A DNA stretch of 64,000 nt from Jaltomata sinuosa (taxonomy: Eukaryota > Streptophyta > Magnoliopsida > Solanales > Solanaceae): positions 28,705 through 92,704 of the forward strand of contig QJPP01005183.1 of the NCBI GenBank assembly GCA_003996215.1, given 5' to 3'. Of the stretch, positions 55,901 to 64,000 are shown piece after piece. Each line of letters starts with the position of its first letter. Position 1 is the first letter of the stretch. Under the pieces are notes generated by a model, which worked only from the letters and a program-made list of their open reading frames with translations, was not told where the DNA came from and did not search any database. The translations under genes were made by a program, and so were the position numbers.

Positions 55901-58900
55901 AAAAAAATCTAAACTATTCTATGCACATTTTTACTTTTGATAGGTGTATAATCAAGCATTAATAAGTTGCTATAAGGTCATTTGCCCTTTTGCCAAATGA
56001 ATATAAAATTGTTCCCCTATGGGAATTCTCTCATAATGTAAAGTTTATGTCTATTTAATGAAATTCATAGCACTGCCACATTACTAAAAACCACACACCT
56101 GTTACATAGGCCTCCTAAAAGCTCATTTTATTTTAATTATTTTAATCAGCACTTATGATTAATATTCCCATAGAGTTAACCATAAAAAGCAAAACCCTAT
56201 TGCTATATGTCACTTTACATGCCATTTATACAAACCTTCTAATTTAAAATTTCCAAAAGTGATATGCTAATTGTGAGTTGTAGACTTATAAATGTTACTA
56301 TTTCAGTCTCCATTGGAGTCATTTGCTATGTGAAAAGCTAACAACATTCCAAAATTCATCAAATATATAAAGTCATACATAACCACATAGATAAATTATA
56401 AAAAGAAAACATGGCCTCGAATATGACCTTTTAAATACCTAGTTTGGCTGTTCATGATTTCTAGATAAATCATCCACAACAACAACATACCCGTGTATTC
56501 CCACAAAGTGAAATCTGGGAAGGGTAGAATGTACACAAACCGTACTCTTATTTCAGAGGTGAGATAAAGAGGATGTTTCCAATAGACCCCGGCTCAAGAC
56601 AAAAAAATGACCAGTACAAGAAATATAGACAATAAACGAAAATAATAGATTGTCGCAGAACAATACTACAACAAAATCAAAACTTGTTTTTAACAAACGA
56701 GACTTAGATGTTAAAGAAAAAACTTTAGTACTAGTACTAGTTGATTAATTATTTATGATATTTCTTGTACTTGCAATATTCCACATCATAGAGTTAACAA
56801 AATTGGGTATGGGCACAAGGCAAAGCCACCAAAAAGGAAAGAGTCAATCCAAAACTTGCATTGGTCCTACCACTATTAACACCAAAGGTGATGCAATAGG
56901 ATTAACAAATCAAGACCAACTAAACCAAAAAGTCACACAACATAACAAAAAAAAGGTGAGAAAAGAAAAATAAAATAAAAGGAAGAGTAAGAATATATCA
57001 TGAAGTATGTATGATGTATAGTGAAAATTAGCATATATTAGATGAAATAGTTGAAGTGCGCGCAAGCTGATTTGAACATTATAAAAATAACGGTTGCGGA
57101 GGTGAGGCCTTATGCATTCAGGGGTCGTTTGGTAGTTAATAAAGAGATAACTTATTCATGTATTAATTTATGTATAAATTATATAATGTTTTGGTAGCTA
57201 GTTAGGAAATAAGTTATTCATGTATAAAATTAATACGACGTTTGATTTACAATTCAGAAATTCACATAACTAATATATATATAAGTTATGAGGAAATTAG
57301 TATATTATCGTATATAGGGTAGAAGATGGAATAGCGGCTAATATGTGCAAAATTGATATATTTGGATAACTAATACATATATTATCAATACTCGCATAAT
57401 TTTAACCAGCTGTCAAACGAATCGAAATTCATAAAGATGTTCTAATTTGGTGTAAAATAATTTCTTTTCCTTATACGATATGACAACTTGAATGCTAAAA
57501 CAAACAATATTGTTACATTTCTTTTCCAACAATTTTTTTAGATGTTTGTATTTATAATTTTTGTCTTTTTGCTAATTACGCCCTCATCTAATTCCAAATT
57601 CCGATTTCCAACAACAACAAATCCTTATCCCAACGCCCGCAATTTGACATAAATACTCCATAAAAATTGATCCATATATATCTTTGCCATATATAATTTT
57701 TTGTTTCAAAATAAGTGTCTCTTTTAAAAAAATAAATTGTCCCAAAATAAGCATCAATGCTCTAAAAATTCAAGACAAAAAATAATTATTATTTTCAATT
57801 ATATTTTTATATTGAAAAATTACTTCTGATCTTAATAGTGTTCAATTCTCAAGTATAATCTAATAAATAAAAGTAACTTAGTAAATTATATCTTGTATTT
57901 TTTTTAATGAGCGTAAAATGAACTAAAATGATACTTATTTTGAGACGAAGGGAGCATTATCTTCACCTTCCTCACTATTCATATGCCTTGATCCAATAAA
58001 GAAAAGTTGCCTATTGGTAAATATTTTTCCTAGTCTATAATTTGATAATCGAGAAATTCTTAAAGTCAGTTTACACCGTTCAAAATTCAATGAGTAATGA
58101 GTCTCCTCCTCCACATTCTCTACTTAAGCACCAGACTTTTTTCAATAGGGTTCGAACTCATAACGTACACTTTTACCAAATAGGCCAATTAAGTCCAAGG
58201 GGCAATACATTTCTTAGTCTATTGTCACCATACATTACATAGTGACAAACGTAAAGTTTGGGAGAAAAAAAAGTAGTTAAATCCAAACAAAAAAGGTTAT
58301 GTATGTAATGGGTCCCTAGAAAATGCAAAACTCAAACTAGATACGCTGCATGAATAATATATGTGGGGGAAGGTTGGATTCTTATTATGATCTTCCACTA
58401 AAAATAAATTGTATTCCGTCCATCTTATTTTACGTGGCATCATTTAATTTGATACGGTATTTCAAGAGATTTTTTTTTTTTTGAAAATTGTAAAAATAAA
58501 TTGTATTCCGTCCATCTTATTTTACGTGGCATCATTTAATTTGATAAGGTGTTTCAAGAGATTTTTTTTTTTTTGAAAATTGTGATCTAAAACGATCCTT
58601 TGATATTTGTGTGGTTGTAAAAGGGGGATTTTAAAGTTAAATTATTTCTAATAATAGAAATGTGATTTTTTTTGGGGACGGATTAAAAAGAAAAAGGTAT
58701 CACGTAAAATGAGACGGAGCGAGTACTATCTAAAAATGGATTCTAATTCGACAAAGATCTTTTCATCCTATAAAGTTTAGTTTTCCACAATACCACAATT
58801 TATTTATTCTTTTAAAAAAAAAACAAATCGAATCATATCATAAGTGGTCTCTTTTCAAAGTCATGGTTCATGGGATTTCTTTTGGAATTTTAAAGAATAA

Positions 58901-61767
58901 GAATGACCAAAAAAGAGTTCCATTATGGGGTTAATATTAATTTTCCAAAATTTCTTAGTTAACAAGTTTGATGTTTGGTTTGATGGATTGGACAATGAAT
59001 GGGGAAAAAAAGAAAAGAAGGAGACAAGAGAAGATAAAAAGAAGAAAAGCAACCAATTCCCAAGTATCTTTTAGTCATACTAATTGTCAACTTGCATCAC
59101 TTTGCAAGCAAGTTGTATGACCTTGTTGCAATTTTAACACTAATTATCATCACTATCTTTAAGATGCCTTTCCTAAAGATAAATAAAACTAGGGTCTGTA
59201 TAATGAGTGATGACTAGCTAGCAAATAATCATTTTTTTCCCAAACAATGTTAGTTGTCCATGTTTTAGGGTTCGACTAATCTGAATTCACGCCTATAAAG
59301 CTCATAGAGAGGGGAGCGCACTAAGATATTTTTCATTTTCAAAGCTCAAACTCATTAAAATCTCTGATTAAGGATGAAGGAATCTCATCCAGGGGCTAAG
59401 CCAGTTTGGGGCCAGATTTGGCGGATTTTTTTTATGTATATATAGTAAATGTTGAACTCTCTTCGGCTAGTTCGTGTGTTTACTTCTTCAAATTTTAAAC
59501 CTCCTTAGTGAATATCCTGGCTCCGCCACTAATCTCATTCATCTCATTTTCTTTACCCCTCCCTAGAAGCTCCCACTTTTTTGCTCTCTTGGTGACTCAA
59601 ACACACAACCTTAAAATTGGAGATAAAAGGTGCTTATCACTAATTAAGCAATCCCCTCTTGTCGAATCTCATTCATCTCAACACAATCCTCAAAAACTAG
59701 AGGAAAACACACTCATTAAGATTTTTTTTCATTTTTAAGGCTCGAACTCAAGACTTCTGATTGAAGATAGAGAAATCTCATCTATCTCGGCACAACCTTA
59801 CACGTGTTATTGTTGTAGTAGTATATTTGATTAAGCATATTTAGTTTTTAATTAATTAAAGACTATCGTCCTTCATTCTTTCTACCGATCAACCAATGTT
59901 ACTTACGAGGAAGAAATAGGAAACGTAGAATTATGAAAGAACAAAAATTAAAGATTAAACAAGCATAAAAACTTTACTTCAAAAGTAATTTGTCTTTTGT
60001 TTGTCAAAGTACTACGCTATCACTTATAACGGTGTAAGTATATTTTGAATACTACATAAGAAAATATATATATATACTATTAATAAAAGAAAAAGGAAAG
60101 ATTCTGAAATTATAATAATTATTATATTTATTTATTTATGTATTTATTTTGTTTATTTTTTTTTTAAAAAAAAAGTAAAAATGAGAGCATCAAAAGTGTG
60201 GCAACGTTACTGTCTTTGATCACATTTCCCAAGTATGTTTCACTGAATATAGGCTACATTTGCCTTAATTTCTGTTCATTTTATGTCTCACCCAATTAAA
60301 ATCCACGTGCCTACTGTTCCAGTCAGTTATAAATAACAACATTTTTCACCCTCGTACGTGGTAACCATTTAATTATAAATTAAAATATTTAATTATAAAT
60401 TATTATAATTTAAAATTAAATTATAGTATCTAATTTATAATGTAATCTTCTTTTTGGAAGAAACTAAAAAAACGTGTGTCACACATAAATAAGCAGAAGT
60501 ACCATTCTACATGTTATGACTTAATGACATGATCATTATTAAAATGTACCTAAAACTTAACTCTTCTCTTATATTATTTTGTCAATTAAGTAAATTTTGA
60601 AAGAGAAAAAAGAAATACAACGACTAATCTAAGTCGGAGAATCAATCAGGATTGTGGTGGAGTGAAATTATAGTGAAATGATACGTCTTTCTTTATCTTT
60701 AATCCAAGATTTCGTATTCAAGCTCTAGATGTAAAGTCAACTTTATTAGTGGAGAATTTTAACCCCAATACGAAATGCAATTTAAATTTAATCAGACTCA
60801 ATACGAAGAAAAAAAAAGATGAATAAAGAGAAGAGAAAGGAAAAAAATTACCAGAAATTCGATGAGTGCACTGATGAGATAGACGTAATAAGTAGTGCAG
60901 AAGGCATCAGATAAGAATCCACCAAGAAGTGCCAACAAAAATGCTGTGCCCATAAAATTTGTCACAGAATTTGCTGATTTTGATGGTGAAAAATGCATGT
61001 ACTCAGACATATACAACACCAAGTTGCTTGCATTTGCCAAATATGCCAAATTCTCCAACACCTCCACAACTGTTTTTTTTTTCACCCACAAAAAAAAAAA
61101 AAAAAAATCAAATTTCTCTAAAATTTCACATGCAAGAAGAAAAAAAAGAAAAGCAGTCAGATGCACGGGATCCGGGAAGGATCGGACCCCGATCCACAAG
61201 AGTCTACTGTATGTAGCTTTATCCTACATTTCTGCGAGAGGTTGTTTTCATGGGCAGAGTCGTGGTCCCATGCACACCCTTCGCGAAAAAATTATATGAT
61301 GTACATAGGTAAAATATTAGATATTATGAGTGTATATTTAATTTTGCACACCCTCAGCACAACTGCAAAGAAAATTTGCACACCCTTTGCCAAATTTTGA
61401 CTCCGGCACTGGCTCGAACATGTGACTTCTTGGTCACATAACAGTAATTTTACCAGTTACGCCAAGGCTACCCTCAAATTTTCACATGCAAGAATGAACC
61501 AAAAATCTTGAAAATTATATAAAAAATTTCCAAGAAAATGGTTTTTTGGTTTTTACCCAAGACAAAGGAGGCAGCAAATAAACCACCATGTTTCTTAGTA
61601 AGTGCAGGCCTATTTTTCCAATCAACATAGCCATGCCAAGTGCTTAATTGACTTTGACTCTCTGTTTCCTGAAATACAAAACAGAGTTGATGAAAATATG
61701 AAAAGAAAAAAAACAGGTAAAGGAAAAGAGTGAAGAAAAAAAAGAAAAAGAAAGAGGAACATACCAT
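52907..61767 (-). CDS. NPF4: NPF4 (NRT1/PTR family, NRT1.2/AIT1-like) transporter, copy B
   Basis: Five minus-strand exons: 61765-61767 (ATG only), 61557-61668, 60852-61069, 54129-54572 and 52907-53884; 584 residues, all borders GT..AG and in frame. Exon lengths equal copy A's except one extra codon in exon 4 (QASPN against GVSN). Motifs are as in copy A: GYVDWKNRPA, E41-V-L-E44-N45 in helix 1, GGFLSDAFCTTYY, YLVALGVGGIKGSLPPHGAE, QRSTFFNYFVFCL, YRNKIPCGSP, then VKIVMKILPIFACTIMLNC and APVYDHFIIPFARR, ending YRSARSSK. A proton-coupled plasma-membrane importer of the nitrate/ABA-transporting NPF4 clade is expected; the substrate is not determinable here. Very high similarity to copy A along the whole protein and within introns shows tandem duplication. 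Intron 3 is 6.3 kb. Intron 4 carries a hAT MITE and intron 2 an interrupted SINE. The conserved promoter block is displaced upstream. Confidence 0.94.
53964..54066. mobile_element. hAT-type MITE in intron 4 of NPF4 copy B
   Basis: The termini CTATGTTGCTTGGAC and inverted CTATGTTGCTCGGAC match 14 of 15 and are flanked by an exact 8-bp duplication TTTTAAAG (53956-53963 and 54067-54074), the hAT signature. The 103-bp element is absent from intron 4 of copy A. Confidence 0.9.
54975..55140. repeat. GGGGCGGAGCTAG-type repeat
   Basis: AGGGGCGGAGCTAGAGTTTCG to ATCCTACCTCCGCCTCC, with ATTCATCAAATATGTACAAA inside, is a widespread Solanaceae short repeat. Related ends occur at 25998, 31820, 33724-33772, 59388-59528 and inside 61252-61409. 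Confidence 0.55.
55411..55560 (+). mobile_element. tRNA-derived SINE fragment
   Basis: TGTCTCGAGTTTGAATTCT (B-box-like), TTGTTCGGAATCGCGTTACC, GGACTTTCCCTTGTGACTCC and GTATCGAACACCGAATGGG match the body of the copy at 25447-25600. Confidence 0.6.
55562..55801. mobile_element. MITE, GTTTGGTAC type
   Basis: Left GTGGTTGTTTGGTACACGGG and inverted right GGGTCGTTTGCTACGTAGGA are imperfect inverted ends around a TTATCCCACC / ATAATACTTATCC body. No clear target duplication. Confidence 0.45.
56471..56600 (-). repeat. Retroposon 3' tail, inverted
   Basis: On the minus strand: GAGCCGGGGTCTATTGGAAAC, GTACATTCTACCCTTCCCAG, TGTGGGAATACACGGGTATG, TTGTTGTTG; same family as 9706-9830. Confidence 0.7.
57121..57425. 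mobile_element. MITE, GTCGTTTGGTAG type
   Basis: GGGGTCGTTTGGTAGTTAAT at the left and inverted GATTCGTTTGACAGCTGG at the right bound a body of ACTTATTCATGTATTAATT repeats similar to the element at 13012-13455. The target site is not clear. Confidence 0.5.
58414..58723. mobile_element. Stowaway-like MITE with internal 92-bp tandem duplication
   Basis: The ends TTCCGTCCATCTTATTTTACG and inverted CTCGCTCCGTCTCATTTTACG lie beside TA. The first ~92 bp are present twice in a row (about 58401-58492 and 58493-58584) with only two or three differences, so the left terminus occurs twice. Confidence 0.75.
61156..61475 (-). mobile_element. SINE in intron 2 of NPF4 copy B, interrupted by a second repeat
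   Basis: The two SINE parts (61156-61251 and 61410-61475) read on the minus strand AACTGGTAAAATTACTGTTA, CAAGAAGTCACATGTTCGAG, then after the break CTCTCGCAGAAATGTAGGAT and CGGGGTCCGATCCTTCCCGG. The insert at about 61252-61409 is the GGGTGTGCAAA-type repeat also at 25998-26125. Direct repeats ATTTCACATGCAAGAA flank the whole. Confidence 0.8.
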
Positions 61768-61925
61768 TATTATTATTTTCTTGTATGATTTGTGTGAGCT
61801 TTAATCTCAACTTGGTATTTTAGAGTTTTAAGTTGAGAGGTGTGTGGGATCTTAGGAATTCAAAGTAATGAGATAGAAATTAGAGTTATCAAAGTTGGGG
61901 GTATTTAAAGAGTTAGAAAAGAATG
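61768..61925 (-). promoter_or_regulatory. Proximal upstream region of NPF4 copy B
   Basis: The segment up to the inserted DNA is alignable with 34918-35010 of copy A (AATCTCAACTT..GTTAAGTTGA motifs; GATCTTAGGAAT against GATCTAAGATC). A TATA-like CTTTAAATAC (61901-61910, minus strand) lies about 140 bp before the ATG exon. The start site is inferred only. Confidence 0.4.
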
Positions 61926-62143
61926 GTGTGGACCGTTTAGTAAGAGACTTATTAACAAAGCATTTGTGAAAAAGCAAAGGCTAACGAGGCAGGGCTAGAA
62001 TTTTTAATTTTATGCATTTTAAATTATAACTTTTTAAAAAAAAAAAAATTGGGGTCTACTAAGTGAAAATCAAACTCTCATCAATAAGGTAAAAATTTAA
62101 ATAGTCAACCAACTGAGCTATTATAATTGATTTTGAATATATA

Positions 62144-62394
62144 CTCCTTCCGAATCACTTTACTTATCGTCCTTACTAAAAGTAGATGATCCAAAATAGT
62201 TGTCATTTTAAAAAAATCAAGGTATACTTAGTTATTTATTTATGGAGTGATATTAATGTAGTGCAAGAGAGTAAAATACTTAAATACTGAGGAATAATAA
62301 ATAAAGATAGTTTAGTCAAAATATACTTTAATTAATGTTTTTCTTAAGGGACGTGTAAGCAAAAAATGTGACAAGTAAAGTTGTCTGAAGGGAG
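62144..62394. mobile_element. Stowaway-like MITE upstream of NPF4 copy B
   Basis: The ends CTCCTTCCGAATCACTTTACT and inverted CTCCCTTCAGACAACTTTACT lie beside TA; 251 bp. It is part of the ~0.85-kb insertion that separates the two conserved promoter blocks. Confidence 0.85.
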
Positions 62395-62825
62395 TACTAT
62401 TTATACATATTATTAATTTTTTAAATATAAATATAAAATTTAAGTCAAAATTACTGAATTCTCCTTAATTAAGGCCGGCTCCACCCTAACGAACTTGTAT
62501 ATATCAAATCAATAAATATGATATATATTTTTTATATACTTTAAGTAAAATATTTACTTTTTTAACCCTCCCTTGGTCTAGGAACTTTCATCTTTTCTGA
62601 TTTGTTAGTGCCTTCAATTTATAATAAGATTGGAGGTAAAAAATAATTATCACTTGAACAACCCATCCTATTTACCACTTTCATTTTAACATACAAAAAC
62701 TAAATTGACTAATTTGTTTTAAAACGCCGGTGTGTGTATGTATACCAAAAAGTCATCCTAGTCCTATAGAATAATTAGAAAAAAATTCATTTTCTTTTTT
62801 GACTTTTTAATTTTCTTTTTTTTAA

Positions 62826-62925
62826 AGTCCAATTATGACACAATTCCTCTTAGGCACTTGACTTCCCCTCCAGCCCGCCTTTTTTCACGGGAAATGTAAA
62901 GGGCAGAAATGGATATGAATTATGA
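62826..62925 (-). promoter_or_regulatory. Displaced conserved upstream block of NPF4 copy B
   Basis: CCAATTATGACACAATTCC, TTAGGCACTTGACTTCCCCT and GCAGAAATGGATATGAATTA align in order with 35036-35120 upstream of copy A (CTAATTATGACATAGTTAGGC, TCCCCTTGCCCCTCC, GAAAGATGGATATGATGTT). Here the block lies ~1.06 kb from the ATG rather than ~0.12 kb. Confidence 0.6.
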
Positions 62926-63289
62926 TGTTAGTTACTCTGTTATTAAATGGTGTTTTTAGTATGGGTATAGAAAAAAAGAATATTTTTACTAATTTATTTT
63001 TAATAAATACATTGAAAAAGATGTACTTATTTAAAAATAAAATAAAAAAATTAAAACACCATTTAGGTAAGAACGAAAGGAATAACTATGATTTGTTGCT
63101 TTATAAATTAAGGAGCGTTTGGTTGCTTGGATGAGGAGAACTAATTTCCTTGTTTGACTTTGTCTGAATAAAGGATCGTTTGGTGCATTCAATTATGGAA
63201 TTCGAGTGAAGATGGACCACAAGAATTTATTGTACTCTCGTCGTCTCATATTATTTATTTATATTATTAAAAATATTTCAAGTGGTGGC

Positions 63290-63780
63290 ACTGGCTCTTA
63301 CAAAAAGTGCACGCAGTCAAAGCGAAGGTTAGCCAATATTGACTCTCCGAGTTTCAGACGATAGATTTATTTCTCAAAACCTCGTCGCTCAATACTAAAA
63401 ATAGTCCAAAAAGCGACAGATTAAAAAATAACGGATAATAATTATCCAAATAAGCGACGAAAAAAGTGACGCTGATTTTTGCGTTAATATTATTTACATA
63501 TAATTTATATTTATTTTTTAATATAAGCGACGGACAGCGTCATAATTATTAAAAAATTAATTTTAAAATAACGGTGTTGTCCATCATTTTCGTTATTTTT
63601 AATTTGTTAATATATAAATAATATAAAATTTTAAAAAACAATTTACTTATTTTTTAAAGAAATGCGACGGACATCGTGTATTTGTCCGTCACTTTTTGTC
63701 AAACAACGGTCAATCATTAATGAAGAAAAGTGATGGACAAAGCGACGTTGTTTGTCGCTTTTCTTAAAAGATATAGACCT
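63290..63780. repeat. GCGACGGAC-type CACTA-related repeat array
   Basis: Repeated AGCGACGGACAGCGTC, GCGACGGACATCGTG and their inverted forms (TTGTCCGTCACTTTTTG, CGACGTTGTTTGTCGCTTTT) alternate with AT-rich spacers, as in subterminal repeats of Solanaceae CACTA elements. No terminus is visible. Confidence 0.5.
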
Positions 63781-63782
63781 AG

Positions 63783-64000
63783 AGTGTGTTTGGTATGGAG
63801 GAAAATATTTTCTGGAAAATACTTTTCAATTTTCTTGTGTTTGGTTGGTCAAAAAATTTGGAAAATGTTTTCCTTAAATGACTTCTCTAATGAAAGTAGG
63901 AAAAACAAGTTCTCACCTTCATAACACCCCAATCCCACCCACTCCACCCTCGTAATCTCACCCTTGCCTCCACCCACCTCACACAATTTTTTAAAAATAT
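63783..64000. mobile_element. Partial Tourist-like MITE at window edge
   Basis: AGTGTGTTTGGTATGGAGGAA, GTGTTTGGTTGGTCAAAA and a C-rich CACCCCAATCCCACCCACTC match the reverse orientation of the element at 49298-49564. The right end lies outside the window. Confidence 0.6.

Overview
This is nuclear plant DNA: AT-rich, intron-bearing and full of short transposable elements. The repeats point to Solanaceae: tRNA-derived SINEs of the tobacco/tomato type, retroposon tails ending in TTG repeats, and CACTA, Stowaway and Tourist-like MITEs. A Solanum-like genome is likely, but I cannot name the species.

Layout. 1-5.4 kb is gene-free and repeat-bearing. 5.4-10.5 kb (+) holds an intact seven-exon PAS/LOV (twin-LOV) blue-light photoreceptor gene with SINE and LINE debris in its introns. 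10.6-17.1 kb is intergenic, mostly MITEs, and includes a piece of plastid rRNA operon. 17.15-21.4 kb (+) is a three-exon secreted glyoxal/aldehyde oxidase (GLOX) with all five copper-radical residues; its second intron carries a 1.15-kb Harbinger-type element. 21.4-27.3 kb holds a very G-rich tract, a second organellar 23S rRNA fragment, a tRNA-Ala(AGC) gene and several MITEs. 27.3-34.9 kb and 52.9-61.8 kb (both -) are two intact tandem copies of an NPF4 (NRT1.2/AIT1-like) nitrate/ABA-type transporter. Between them lies 18 kb of LINE remnants, a diverged 1.1-kb tandem duplication and other repeats. 61.8-64 kb is the upstream region of the second transporter plus more MITEs.

The two NPF4 copies share every splice site, a one-codon first exon (ATG alone), a SINE in intron 2 and colinear conserved blocks in the long intron 3, so a whole locus was duplicated. 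Later insertions distinguish them: a TRIM-like element in copy A; a hAT MITE, an insertion into the shared SINE and a promoter-splitting insertion in copy B.

The receptor, oxidase and transporters are not an obvious functional cluster. I see no CRISPR, phage or bacterial-type system. The most interesting signals are genome-structural: organellar rDNA on both sides of GLOX, the split promoter of NPF4 copy B, and the shared 3' tails of LINEs and short retroposons. Exon coordinates come from reading splice sites and frame continuity by hand. Family names come from recalled motifs, not a database search.
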